NCBI GenBank assembly: GCA_030836155.1
Contig: JAURQI010000143.1
Span: 1-37,784 of the forward strand
Direction of reading: 5' to 3'
Length of the DNA stretch: 37,784 nucleotides
Source of the DNA: Crocinitomix sp.
GTDB lineage: Bacteria; Bacteroidota; Bacteroidia; Flavobacteriales_D; Crocinitomicaceae
Shown here: in pieces, positions 25,074 through 34,515 of the stretch
Numbering within the stretch: the stretch's first letter is position 1
How the letters are laid out: every line of letters starts with the position of its first letter
Translations under genes and position numbers: made by a program
The notes under the pieces: model-generated
What the model saw: the letters and a program-made list of their open reading frames with translations, nothing else
What the model was told of the DNA's origin: nothing
Database searches by the model: none

Positions 25074-27761
25074 ATGCGAAGAAACACAGTATATAACCAA
25101 TTGATCCTCGGACTCCTTGTCTTTTTGGCTTTTGCTTGCTCTACAGAGAAAGAAGCACTCCTCAATAAAGGTTATCACAATATGACGGCACGTTATAATG
25201 GTTATTATAATGCGCGTGTTATCATTGATGAGGCACTGACGGCTTATCGTTTAGATTATCAAGAAGATTATACTGAAATTTTGCCGTTGGATTTGTATCC
25301 GACCGAAGCCGATGCGCCGAATATGTTTCCTGAAATGGAAGATGCTATTGAGCGCTGTTCGAAAGTAATTGTGCGTCATAGTATGCCCAATCCAAAAGCG
25401 GTTCAGAACAAATCAGATGAACATTGCCGATGGATTGATGACAACTGGCTGGTAATTGGACGAGCGCATTATATTAAGAGAGAATATAAAGAGGCAAAAA
25501 GAAAACTAAAATATGTTTCAGAATCCGAGTTTTATCGTGATGAAGCCTCTATCTATGAAGCAAGAATTTGGCTCGCTCGAACGCATATTGCCCTCGGTGA
25601 ATATCCTGAAGCCAAACGTGTTTTAATTCTGGTTAAAAATTCGATTGACAAAAGCGAAGATAAGGACAAAGAGAAAAAGAAAAAGCCATCTAAACTTGAA
25701 CGTAAACGTGCCAAGAAAAAAGGCGATAAAAAAGATAAGGGTCCTGCTGAATTTCCTAAAAAATTAAAGGTTGAATATGAGCTTGCAATGGCTGAATTGT
25801 ATATCGCTCAAGACGAAAACAAAAAGGCAATTGAGCACCTAGAAAATGCTATTGCTTTGGAAAAGTGGAAACGAAAGCGTAGAGCCCGTCACATGTTTGT
25901 TTTAGGACAGTTATACGAAATGCAAGGCAATGGAAATCAAGCCGCATTTTATTTTGACAAAGTTTCAAAATCAAATGCTCCTTATGAAATGCGATTCAAG
26001 GCAAAGATTCGAAATGCACTGGCTGCAACCGGAGATGCTGAGGGCATTGTTGAAGAGCTTCAAAAGATGCTAAAGGATGGTAAGAATATAGAGTATAAAG
26101 ATCAAATTTATTATGCACTGGCAGAGATCGACATGAAGAAACCAGATGTTAAGCAGGCTAAAATTAACTACACCTATTCCGTTTTATGGTCGATTAAAAA
26201 TGATCGTCAAAAAGGAGTAAGTTATCTGCGATTAGCCGATATTCACTTTGAAGAAAGGGATTATTTAAGTGCTCAAAAATATTATGATAGTTGCGTAAAA
26301 GTATTACCTGAGGATTATGAAGGTTATGAGCGTTTAAAAAATAAAGCCGAAGGCCTTGCAGATCTTGTGATTAATTACGAAATGGTGGAGTTTGAAGATA
26401 GCGTTCAGATGATTGGTCGCATGTCTCCTAAAGAAAGAGAGAAATTTATCAAGCAAGTCATAAAAGATATCAAAGCTGAGGAAGAAAGAAAACGTATAGA
26501 AGAAGAGCAACGTTTATTGGCGCAGCAAGCTCGTGTTAATCAACAACAAGATGCTGGCGGTGCTGGTGGAAGGAAATGGTATTTTTCAAATCCTAAATTA
26601 GTAGCCTCAGGCTTTAATGATTTTAGAACTTTGTGGGGACAAAGGGTATTGGAAGATAATTGGAGGCGAACAAACAAGGCTTCTCTAATACAGGTTTTAG
26701 ATGAAAATGGAGAACCGGTAGATAGTTTGGCGGAAGATGAACTAACCGTAGATATGCTCCTCGTTGATATACCGCTGACTGAATCTGCTCTAGACTCTTC
26801 AAATGTTCGTCTCATAGATGCGCTTTACAACCTTGGAATCATTTACAAAGAGCAATTAAAAGAAGATGTCGAGGCCAAAGGTTATTTCCAACAAGTGGTG
26901 GATAAACGCATTGAACATCCAAAAGTATTACCGGCACTTTATCAGCTTTATTTATTACATAATAAAGAAAATAACCCGAAAGCGGAACAGTATAAATCTA
27001 CCATTATCGGTAATTATCCAGAAAGTGAAATTGCGCAGATACTTAAGGATCCAGAATACCTTAAAAAGAAAGAGATCAAGGATCGAGAAGAATTGTCGGA
27101 ATACGGTAATGCACTTCGAAATTATCGCCGTCGAAGCTATGGCGTTGTCATTACTGCCTGTAATAAGGTTATACAAAACGAGCCGGAAAATCAATTCTTG
27201 CACAAATATTATCTACTAAAAGCCTTTGCAGTTAGTCAAATTAATGCGGGTAATATAGAAGCTATTTCTGCTCCGTTGATTGAATTAGTTGCTCTTGCAC
27301 CGGAAACGGAAGAGGGTAAACAGGCAGAAATCTATTTGGGTAAATTAAGAAAAGGAGAGGCAATCGTAGATCCATTGGAAGCAGCAGAAGAAAGTCCATA
27401 TAAATTAGACAAATCAGGCAAGCACTTTTTTGTATTATTCTTTCCAACCAAAGCCGGAAGTGTATTGGATACAAAGAATAAAATTTCTGATTTTAATAAA
27501 TACTTTTTCAAGCAAGACGCTTTATCCTTGCAAGATGCACCACTTGGTTCCGAGTATCAAGTTTTAGTTATTCGATCATTTGATGATCTCGACAAAGCGA
27601 ATATCTATTTAGCCTCATTCACATCTGACAAAGGCAGAGAAGTGCTAGCGTCAATCCCTGATGACTTTGAATTCGCCTTGATTAATACCGCTAATTTTGG
27701 AACGCTCTTTAAAACAAGAGATGTTGACGGTTATCTGCGTTTTTACAAGGCGAACTATTAA
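25074..27761 (+). CDS. SprE/PorW-like T9SS and gliding lipoprotein with TPR repeats
   Basis: SprE (Flavobacterium) / PorW (Porphyromonas) is an outer-membrane lipoprotein needed for type IX secretion and gliding. The 895-residue product has a lipoprotein signal (LGLLVFLAFAC, lipid cysteine 22), directly followed by the family's typical start: ALLNKGYHNMTARYNGYYNARVIIDEAL. TPR-like helices follow throughout (IGRAHYIKREYKEAKRKLKY, ELAMAELYIAQDENKKAIEHL). A Lys-rich charged stretch lies near residues 195-225, and a coiled, Glu/Arg/Gln-rich stretch near residues 465-490. The C-terminal part (HFFVLFFPTKAG) resembles a small SPOR-like fold. It explains how the CHU_C proteins of this window are exported. 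Confidence 0.88.
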   Translation: MRRNTVYNQLILGLLVFLAFACSTEKEALLNKGYHNMTARYNGYYNARVIIDEALTAYRLDYQEDYTEILPLDLYPTEADAPNMFPEMEDAIERCSKVIVRHSMPNPKAVQNKSDEHCRWIDDNWLVIGRAHYIKREYKEAKRKLKYVSESEFYRDEASIYEARIWLARTHIALGEYPEAKRVLILVKNSIDKSEDKDKEKKKKPSKLERKRAKKKGDKKDKGPAEFPKKLKVEYELAMAELYIAQDENKKAIEHLENAIALEKWKRKRRARHMFVLGQLYEMQGNGNQAAFYFDKVSKSNAPYEMRFKAKIRNALAATGDAEGIVEELQKMLKDGKNIEYKDQIYYALAEIDMKKPDVKQAKINYTYSVLWSIKNDRQKGVSYLRLADIHFEERDYLSAQKYYDSCVKVLPEDYEGYERLKNKAEGLADLVINYEMVEFEDSVQMIGRMSPKEREKFIKQVIKDIKAEEERKRIEEEQRLLAQQARVNQQQDAGGAGGRKWYFSNPKLVASGFNDFRTLWGQRVLEDNWRRTNKASLIQVLDENGEPVDSLAEDELTVDMLLVDIPLTESALDSSNVRLIDALYNLGIIYKEQLKEDVEAKGYFQQVVDKRIEHPKVLPALYQLYLLHNKENNPKAEQYKSTIIGNYPESEIAQILKDPEYLKKKEIKDREELSEYGNALRNYRRRSYGVVITACNKVIQNEPENQFLHKYYLLKAFAVSQINAGNIEAISAPLIELVALAPETEEGKQAEIYLGKLRKGEAIVDPLEAAEESPYKLDKSGKHFFVLFFPTKAGSVLDTKNKISDFNKYFFKQDALSLQDAPLGSEYQVLVIRSFDDLDKANIYLASFTSDKGREVLASIPDDFEFALINTANFGTLFKTRDVDGYLRFYKANY

Positions 27762-27854
27762 TGCTGCATTCTTTTCAGAAAGAGATTTTCTATTCAATTA
27801 CCGTAAAGTTAATTTTGATCTTTAAAAGGATTAACCTGTCGATCGACAACGCTA

Positions 27855-29183
27855 TTAGATGACTCCCCTTGCTTTTAATTCAAGGTATTTATTGATGGTA
27901 TCGACGGATAGTTTTTCAGGCGTGGTTAAAACGGTCTGAATACCACTCTTGCGTAATTCAAAAGCAATACGCTTTTTATCCATACCATATTTCTCCGCGA
28001 AGGTTTTAAAATAGATATCACGTACATATTCTGGCTCCATTTCGGCTGCTTTCGCTACTTCCGTATTCTCGAAAAAGATTACCATCAAAACGTGCAATTG
28101 ATTGATACGTCTCAATAAAGGTAAGATTCGTTTTAATGCATACTCTGACTCGATATTCGTATACAACATGATCAAACTGCGGCCTTTTATATGATTGCGA
28201 ACCCCTTGATAAAGCATTTCAAAATTACCTTCCAGAAATCGGGTTTGCTGTTTATATAAGAGCTCCATAATGCGCTGGAGTTGACGCGCTGATCGCTCAG
28301 CTGGCAATTTACTCCCGAGCTTGTCTGAGAAAGTCATCAAGCCAGCACGATCGCCTTTTCTCAAGCAGATATTTGAAAACGCTAACGTTGAGTTAATCGC
28401 ATAATCTAATAAGGTTAATTCGTCAAATGGCATCCGCATACTGCGACTCTTATCAATGATTGAATAGACATGTTGTGCCCTTTCATCCTGATATTGATTT
28501 ACCATTAGCTCATTACGTCGACTCGTGGCTTTCCAATTAATCGTTCTGATTTCATCGCCCTGCACATAATTCTTGATTTGCTCAAATTCATTATTATGTC
28601 CTAATCTTCGAATTTTCTTAATACCAGACATCGCCGTTTTTGCAAATACCTTCAGCTCATATTGCTTCATTTGAATGATGGATGGATAAGTTGCTACTTT
28701 TTCCCTTGCTGAAACAACAATTTTACGCTGTGCGAAATGTAATAAGGTTGAGGCATAAACGAATAAATCGTAAAACTCATATACTCCGCGCTCAGTCGGT
28801 CGTACTGTATAATGAAACTCTTTGTGATCTCCAGAACTGAATTGATCCCTAAAAGATAAGTCTCGCAATTGAAGTTGTTTTGGTGCATTTTCATAAACAC
28901 TGACACTCACTGCAAAAGGATATTGACTTTCTAAATGGATACTTACTTTATTATCGTCCCCCAAAGACATGGGGTTGGTCAATTTTCGACCGCCAGTAAT
29001 CGGTGCTTTTTTAATAAAGAGAACAAAAATCTCTAATAGGAGAATACCACCAGTCAATGCTAAAAGCAGCTGGCCCAATATAAAGGCAATGGGCCATACA
29101 AATCCCATAAACAACGCCACTACCACAATTAATATGGCAATAAAAAAACGATATGAAAGGAATAATCCGCTAAGCAATCTCAT
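27855..29183 (-). CDS. DUF58 / von Willebrand-like protein
   Basis: The 442-residue protein has two N-terminal membrane helices (about residues 13-50), a beta-rich part, the DUF58 signature (EFEQIKNYVQGDEIRTINWK, SRRNELMVNQYQDERAQHVY) and a vWA-like domain with the metal-ion site start DKSRSM and LMTFSDKL. DUF58 proteins are partners of MoxR ATPases. It is the last gene of the five-gene operon, 11 bp after the MoxR gene. A 12-bp perfect palindrome (TGTCGATCGACA, 27837-27848) lies just past its stop. Function beyond the general MoxR-vWA link to protein maturation or envelope stress is not known. Confidence 0.9.
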   Translation of the reverse strand: MRLLSGLFLSYRFFIAILIVVVALFMGFVWPIAFILGQLLLALTGGILLLEIFVLFIKKAPITGGRKLTNPMSLGDDNKVSIHLESQYPFAVSVSVYENAPKQLQLRDLSFRDQFSSGDHKEFHYTVRPTERGVYEFYDLFVYASTLLHFAQRKIVVSAREKVATYPSIIQMKQYELKVFAKTAMSGIKKIRRLGHNNEFEQIKNYVQGDEIRTINWKATSRRNELMVNQYQDERAQHVYSIIDKSRSMRMPFDELTLLDYAINSTLAFSNICLRKGDRAGLMTFSDKLGSKLPAERSARQLQRIMELLYKQQTRFLEGNFEMLYQGVRNHIKGRSLIMLYTNIESEYALKRILPLLRRINQLHVLMVIFFENTEVAKAAEMEPEYVRDIYFKTFAEKYGMDKKRIAFELRKSGIQTVLTTPEKLSVDTINKYLELKARGVI

Positions 29184-29194
29184 TCAAAAATCCA

Positions 29195-30367
29195 CTAACG
29201 TGGTACTTCAATTTCGTGAACAATCTCCTTAATTAAATCCTCAATTAATCCACCTTCCATTTCAGCTTCTGGTGTCATAATCAAACGGTGGTTTAATACA
29301 TGAGGTGCAACGAATTGTACGTCGTCTGGAATGACAAAATCGCGACCATTGATTGCTGCTAGTGCCTTTGATGCCTTTAGCATAGACAAAGAAGCACGTG
29401 GTGAACCTCCCAAATATAATTTTACATGGTTTCGCGTTGCATTTGAAATCTCGGCTATATACTTTAATATTTGATCCTCTATCTTCACCTGTTCAATAAG
29501 CTCCTGTACTTTCTTTAGGTCAGAAGCTGTAAAAACAGAATCAATACTTTCTAGACTTGGTGATTGAATCTGGTTTTTATATCGCTTTAAGATTTCCTGC
29601 TCATCGGCTAGGCTAGGATAGTCAATTTTAATCTTGAATAAAAAACGATCCAACTGAGCCTCGGGTAAATTATAGGTCCCCTCCTGCTCTACTGGATTTT
29701 GAGTAGCTAAGACTATGAATGGAAACTCCATTTTATACACCTTAGAATCATAAGAAATCTGGCGTTCTTCCATGACCTCAAATAAAGCGGCTTGCGTTTT
29801 AGCCGGCGCACGGTTAATCTCATCAATCAAAACAATATTTGAAAATACAGGCCCTTTTTGGAAATTAAAGGTTGCATCTTTCATATTGTAAACTGACGTT
29901 CCAATTACATCTGAAGGCATCAAATCTGGTGTAAACTGAATCCTTGAAAAATCAACTGACAGTGTATTTGAAAGTACTTTTGCCATTAAGGTTTTTGCCA
30001 CTCCTGGCACCCCTTCTAATAAAACATGGCCATTAGAGAAGATCGATATCAGTAAAAGGTCAACCATATCTTGTTGTCCAATTACAAATTTTCGAATCTC
30101 ACCTTTGGTAGCCAATACTTTTTCACGGATGAAACCTAGGTTTAATCCAGGCGAAAAAGAATGACTTACTTGAGACGCATATCCCACACCAGCCGATTCA
30201 GATTGAGATGCGCTTTGCGTCTCTCCTGCGGGTGCGCTTGCACTTGTGTCTTCTAAAGCAGAAGCGGAAGGTGTTTCTTGTCCTTCAGCGCCGCTTGATT
30301 GTTCTGCTCCTGATTGCAAAGGTTGTTTATCTTCAGGTGGATTTGTATTATTATTTTCTTCCATCAT
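29195..30367 (-). CDS. MoxR-family AAA+ ATPase
   Basis: MoxR ATPases act as chaperone-like machines with vWA partners. The 390-residue protein has Walker A (LLEGVPGVAKTLMAK), Walker B (IVLIDEINRAPAKTQAALFE), sensor 1 (FIVLATQNPVEQEGTYNLPE), the arginine in LPEAQLDRFLFKI and sensor 2 (LGGSPRASLSMLKASKAL). About 70 N-terminal residues before the conserved core (from about FIREKVLATKGEIRKFVIG) are an unusual Gln/Ser/Ala/Glu-rich, probably disordered extension; many homologues start near the core. The double ATG at its start overlaps the upstream stop (ATGA), so it is translationally coupled to the DUF4350 gene. Confidence 0.93.
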   Translation of the reverse strand: MMEENNNTNPPEDKQPLQSGAEQSSGAEGQETPSASALEDTSASAPAGETQSASQSESAGVGYASQVSHSFSPGLNLGFIREKVLATKGEIRKFVIGQQDMVDLLLISIFSNGHVLLEGVPGVAKTLMAKVLSNTLSVDFSRIQFTPDLMPSDVIGTSVYNMKDATFNFQKGPVFSNIVLIDEINRAPAKTQAALFEVMEERQISYDSKVYKMEFPFIVLATQNPVEQEGTYNLPEAQLDRFLFKIKIDYPSLADEQEILKRYKNQIQSPSLESIDSVFTASDLKKVQELIEQVKIEDQILKYIAEISNATRNHVKLYLGGSPRASLSMLKASKALAAINGRDFVIPDDVQFVAPHVLNHRLIMTPEAEMEGGLIEDLIKEIVHEIEVPR

Positions 30368-31641
30368 CTACAGGTTTTGTAAAAGTTCTCGATTAGTTTA
30401 TAAAGGCTGACGAGCTCGTCATCAGAGACAATTGCCTGATTCTTTAATTGGTCAAAAGTCTCAAAAATATGTTTCAGTTCTTTTTTTGAAACTTGAGACT
30501 TCATGACCAGCTTGTCAATAAATTTATCATTAATTTTTTGGGTATGAATATAATAGCGGTTCGCAATGAAATTCAGGAATGTTTTTTCCATCAAACGCAC
30601 CAGCTTTCTATGTTTTTTCTCTTGCAAGTAGAGCGATGACAAGGTATTGATATATTGCAATGACGTATTTTCCTTTGACTCCGCCGCTGGAACAATTCTT
30701 TGCATTCGTTTTCCTTTAAAAAGCGCATATAGAATGGCGGCTGCAACTAACACAATAAATGCCCAGAACAATGGTGGATTATTGGTGATGAATTGTAAAA
30801 TACTTTCTCGTTTCTTGCCATCGTTTCCGCCACCTTCTCCATCTTCACTTGAACGATCGCTATAATAGTCAAGACTATATCTATCCCACTGAACACGGCC
30901 AGGAGGAATATGACGCATTACGTTTTCTGCATATTGAAATCCGTCTCGACGCATCATCGCAACATTCGTGAATACATAGGGGGTTGAAATCAAATACAAA
31001 GCCCCATCTCCATGAGTTAATTTTACGAAGTTAACCTCATCTTTGCTCGTCTCGCCAAGTGTGACAAGTGTGTCCGGCTCTATGTATAAAAATTCATCCG
31101 TATCAAAGGTTTTCCAGATATGGATCGAATGTGAATTATTATAGATGTAGTCAAATTGATACCGTTTTGCTGCTAGATCAGGATGTTGAAATTTCAAATA
31201 CAAGGTTGAATCGTAAATGTCTTCATTAAAAATCCAGTCAGGGTCATAAAATAACTTCGCTCTTAATTCATATGGAAACGATTCTGTCGCTATAAATGCT
31301 GAATTTCCGGCCGCCACAAAATCCATTAAGTAATTGGTCGACGAATCTGATAAATAGTTTTTACCGCCGACAAAAAAATAGATATCATTAACGTCAGGAT
31401 CGTCTTCTAAAGATTCTTCTAGTCGGGTATCCAACTCTAAAAAATTACCAAACATTCCATTTGTATCCAACAACTCTTTCAGCATATAGGTACCATAAGG
31501 TCCTTTATCATTAGGCTGGTATGTTTCGAACCAATCATCAGAAACGTAAGTTTCTTCCCTTGGAACAGCGACGAAATAAAGAATAACCGTAAATAAAATG
31601 ACGGCTCCTCCAATGATTCCTATTTTGCTTGCTTTACTCAA
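30364..31641 (-). CDS. DUF4350-like membrane protein
   Basis: The 425-residue protein has an N-terminal helix (IGIIGGAVILFTVILYFVAV), a periplasmic domain of about 250 residues resembling the DUF4350 fold (DDWFETYQPNDKGPYGTYML, DINDIYFFVGG-type strand, GNSAFIATESFP), a second helix at about 287-307 (PLFWAFIVLVAAAILYALF) and a cytoplasmic helical tail of about 115 residues (SLYLQEKKHRKLVRLMEKTF). This architecture is usual for the gene next to MoxR in Bacteroidota. Role unknown. Its ATG directly abuts the stop of the DUF4129 gene, so the operon is very tight. Confidence 0.85.
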   Translation of the reverse strand: MSKASKIGIIGGAVILFTVILYFVAVPREETYVSDDWFETYQPNDKGPYGTYMLKELLDTNGMFGNFLELDTRLEESLEDDPDVNDIYFFVGGKNYLSDSSTNYLMDFVAAGNSAFIATESFPYELRAKLFYDPDWIFNEDIYDSTLYLKFQHPDLAAKRYQFDYIYNNSHSIHIWKTFDTDEFLYIEPDTLVTLGETSKDEVNFVKLTHGDGALYLISTPYVFTNVAMMRRDGFQYAENVMRHIPPGRVQWDRYSLDYYSDRSSEDGEGGGNDGKKRESILQFITNNPPLFWAFIVLVAAAILYALFKGKRMQRIVPAAESKENTSLQYINTLSSLYLQEKKHRKLVRLMEKTFLNFIANRYYIHTQKINDKFIDKLVMKSQVSKKELKHIFETFDQLKNQAIVSDDELVSLYKLIENFYKTCR

Positions 31642-32439
31642 TTATTTGACCCCCAATTTGTCTAAAAAGCGTGTGAAATTTGGTTTGACCTCTTCAAATT
31701 TAGACGCGTCGATTTCACGCTTTCCATACCAAATAAATTCAAAATAGGTCACCGAAATCATAAAGTCTTCATAACCCATTTTGCCCGTCATTTCGCTCAA
31801 GTAGTGAAAGTTTGTTTTTTCCTTTTCCCAGTGAATCGATCCTTTCTCCGCCAAACCGCGCACTACAAAAATGAAATAGATACGAACGGCACCTCGATAA
31901 TCACCATTCTGGAGCGCTTCTTGAAGCAAACGTTGTAATTCAGTTAGTGGAATTTCAGTTGGATTAACATCTTCAATATCCGAAACTTGTGTAACATCTA
32001 TCTTCTGACCTTTTCGCTCAGCATTCATAAATAAATAGAAAATGAGTACCAATAAAGCCACAACAAAGACGCCCAAAAGAATATATCCCAAAATACCGAG
32101 TCCCCCAAAAGAAGGTGTTTCTACATTTGCGTTCGATTTTGGCGGTGTTTGATAAGTTCTATTTTCGCGCGGTTGTCCATCATATCCATTCCCCTGACCG
32201 TCGCCCTGGCCACCACCCGTTCCGCCGCCATCACCATAACGCCTTCTTTCCTGCTCATATTCCTCGTCATTTTCATAAGTCCATTTTCTACCCGGACCTT
32301 CCTCTACTCCTTCATAACGAATACCGTCGCGAATTTCTTGCCATTTATTTTGATCGAGACCATGATCATATAAATCATCATCCTGACCAAAAATTGGCCA
32401 AGTCAGAAGGGTCACTATGACTAATAACCACTTATTCAA
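31642..32439 (-). CDS. DUF4129-domain membrane protein
   Basis: The 265-residue protein has a signal peptide (WLLVIVTLLTWPIFG), an acidic, Gly/Gln-rich exported part with repeats such as GGGTGGGQGDGQGNG, a membrane helix at about 117-140 (GILGYILLGVFVVALLVLIF), and a cytoplasmic DUF4129-type C-terminal domain (GDYRGAVRIYFIFVVRGLAE, FEFIWYGKREID). The only start that keeps the signal peptide is TTG at 32439-32437, which overlaps the end of the SpoIIM-like gene by 8 bp. Function unknown; position ties it to the MoxR complex. Confidence 0.85.
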   Translation of the reverse strand: MNKWLLVIVTLLTWPIFGQDDDLYDHGLDQNKWQEIRDGIRYEGVEEGPGRKWTYENDEEYEQERRRYGDGGGTGGGQGDGQGNGYDGQPRENRTYQTPPKSNANVETPSFGGLGILGYILLGVFVVALLVLIFYLFMNAERKGQKIDVTQVSDIEDVNPTEIPLTELQRLLQEALQNGDYRGAVRIYFIFVVRGLAEKGSIHWEKEKTNFHYLSEMTGKMGYEDFMISVTYFEFIWYGKREIDASKFEEVKPNFTRFLDKLGVK

Positions 32440-34306
32440 AATCTAGTTTTGTTTCAAAGTTCCTGTTACGTTTACCGAATTTATCCAGACGTTGATAAAG
32501 TCCTTTTGCTGTCTTACGCTCTTGCACAGAATGATAGGACATTCCGAAAGAAATCATTGCAATGGAAATGATAAAGAAAAAATAGAGCATGTAAAAAAAG
32601 ACATTAAACGCTTGAATAATTACCGCATAATCATCAAAAGAGGTAATGATGGCCTGTTCCAAGAAATCATCTAGAATAAAAATGATGCCCATCTCCATCG
32701 GATTATGCAGGAGGAAAAAGAATATGACAGATACCGCTATTAAGGCCATAAACGCAACTAACCCATCTCCATATCCCCCCTTACCTAAATCGAAACAGCG
32801 TCCAAAGGCGGTGAAAAAGTTTGTATTTTCTTCAATAATAATGGCCGGAATCATATTAATAAATGGCCCTATTAGTGCTAGAAAAACGAGTAATATACCC
32901 GGCGTAAAGATGAAAATGGCAAAGAGCATTAAGGCATACATATAGATCCATATAAAATGCTTACCCAAAAACTTAATGAAGCGTGATAATACTCGATCTT
33001 CCTCTTCATCCTTCATCACAAAAAACCCTGCAGCGACTATCATAGCCAGCGGAACAGCCCAACCTAAAAGCTTATAATACTCAAAATATCGGCCGGTTCC
33101 AAACAAAATTCCAAATGAATGATACCAATAATAGCTATGGTTAAAACGAGACCAGTCCCAAGCAAAAACAATGATTGTCAAAATCACGGCAAGAGGAAAA
33201 ATCAAACTGAAAAAGATACGACTGAGTTTGCTCATCTTAGCAATCATCAAGGTAAATGTATCGGTAAACACCTCGCCAGGTTTTCGAATTTTAAACCAAT
33301 TCATTTTACGCTGTGGAATATATCTTGGGACCTCAACTACTTCAATTTTTTCAGGGTAACGACGCGCTACTATAAACGGGTAAATCACGTAATAAGCGAT
33401 AATTAAACTAAATGAAACTAGAATAATCGTGAGCTTCACAAAGGTCGGCATTTCTTGATACCATCTCGTAACAAAACTCTCTAATGCACCTGCCATAATA
33501 AATACGGGGACAAGACTCAGCAAAATAGTCAATCCCCGTTTAGCAGAAAAAATTAAGGATTGAACACGAGAGTAGGATCGTGGGAATATTAAACCGTTTC
33601 CGACTGTTAATCCGGCTGCCCCAGCAATAACTATAGCTGAAATCTCAAAGGCACCATGTATCCAAATGGTTAAAAAAGTTGTAAATAACAGCCCTTTTGC
33701 TTTAAACCACCATTGGAATGCACCTACCATGATACCATTGGAAAGTAAGACCCAGAAAGTCCCTAGCGTAAAAAGAATTCCACCGGCAAAAGCGAGAAAA
33801 GCAACACGAATATTATTAAACGTAATTTGAAAAAACATGGAACCGCCTGGCGAATCACCATATACATCCATCGGTTTGCCTGCTTCAATATTGGCCTCTG
33901 TCATTTCAATATATCCATCACCAAGAACGATACTCGCAAAATCAGGATCATATTCAGTTGATATCACGCCAACTATGGCCGCTAACACAAAGAATAAAAA
34001 TGCGGTTAACATGTTATAACGAGCACGATAAACTTCTAGCGGAACGGTTTCGGTCCAGAATTTTACAAAACTACCCAATGGTTGTTTCCGTTGCTTATAC
34101 AAGCTCGTAAAGACCCGTTGTGATAATTGATTTAAATAAACTCGAACCGATCGTCTTGGGTAAAAGGTTCGAGCATAAGAAAGATCTTCTGTAATTTCAG
34201 TAAATAACTGAGATACCTCATCCGGATCATTGTTCTTATTTAAGGACAATTTCTCGAATCGAGCCCACTTTTTTTTATTCTGTTTTATGAAATCTGTCTC
34301 TTTCAT
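32432..34306 (-). CDS. SpoIIM-family membrane protein fused to a second membrane module
   Basis: The first 325 residues match the SpoIIM (stage II sporulation protein M) family: a soluble helical start (DPDEVSQLFTEITEDLSYAR, ARTFYPRRSVRVYLNQL) and then membrane helices with IHGAFEISAIVIAGAAGL. Bacteroidota homologues of about 320 residues usually end here. This one, at 624 residues, continues from about residue 335 (MNWFKIRKPGEVFTDTFTLM) with a further 290 residues containing about six or seven helices that I cannot assign. It heads the operon SpoIIM-DUF4129-DUF4350-MoxR-DUF58. No spore genes are implied; in Bacteroidota the family accompanies MoxR. Confidence 0.85.
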   Translation of the reverse strand: MKETDFIKQNKKKWARFEKLSLNKNNDPDEVSQLFTEITEDLSYARTFYPRRSVRVYLNQLSQRVFTSLYKQRKQPLGSFVKFWTETVPLEVYRARYNMLTAFLFFVLAAIVGVISTEYDPDFASIVLGDGYIEMTEANIEAGKPMDVYGDSPGGSMFFQITFNNIRVAFLAFAGGILFTLGTFWVLLSNGIMVGAFQWWFKAKGLLFTTFLTIWIHGAFEISAIVIAGAAGLTVGNGLIFPRSYSRVQSLIFSAKRGLTILLSLVPVFIMAGALESFVTRWYQEMPTFVKLTIILVSFSLIIAYYVIYPFIVARRYPEKIEVVEVPRYIPQRKMNWFKIRKPGEVFTDTFTLMIAKMSKLSRIFFSLIFPLAVILTIIVFAWDWSRFNHSYYWYHSFGILFGTGRYFEYYKLLGWAVPLAMIVAAGFFVMKDEEEDRVLSRFIKFLGKHFIWIYMYALMLFAIFIFTPGILLVFLALIGPFINMIPAIIIEENTNFFTAFGRCFDLGKGGYGDGLVAFMALIAVSVIFFFLLHNPMEMGIIFILDDFLEQAIITSFDDYAVIIQAFNVFFYMLYFFFIISIAMISFGMSYHSVQERKTAKGLYQRLDKFGKRNRNFETKLDFE

Positions 34307-34515
34307 ACGTGCTTAAACAAGTAGCTTGTGTCTGGGACCCGTAAAAATAGCATTTTTTTCGCTAAGCTATAGTCTGCAGGTCGCAATGGTTATAAAATGG
34401 TGCTGTTTTAAAGAATTGTCTTTTCATCGATGATTTCTAAGTCCTCAACGAAAAAAAATCACCTCGATAGAATAGAATTCATTATTATTGTTGATATAAA
34501 ACCAATTGAAACAAA

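Noticed and set aside
27837-27848. 12-bp palindrome TGTCGATCGACA at the 3' ends of the convergent SprE/PorW and DUF58 genes
   Set aside because: Perfect but short and with no T-run; could be an isolated protein-binding site or chance, so no feature was assigned.
34307-34515. Gap between the SpoIIM-like gene and mscL
   Set aside because: AT-rich with a small AAAAAT-AGC-ATTTTT palindrome only; no convincing promoter or RNA gene could be supported.
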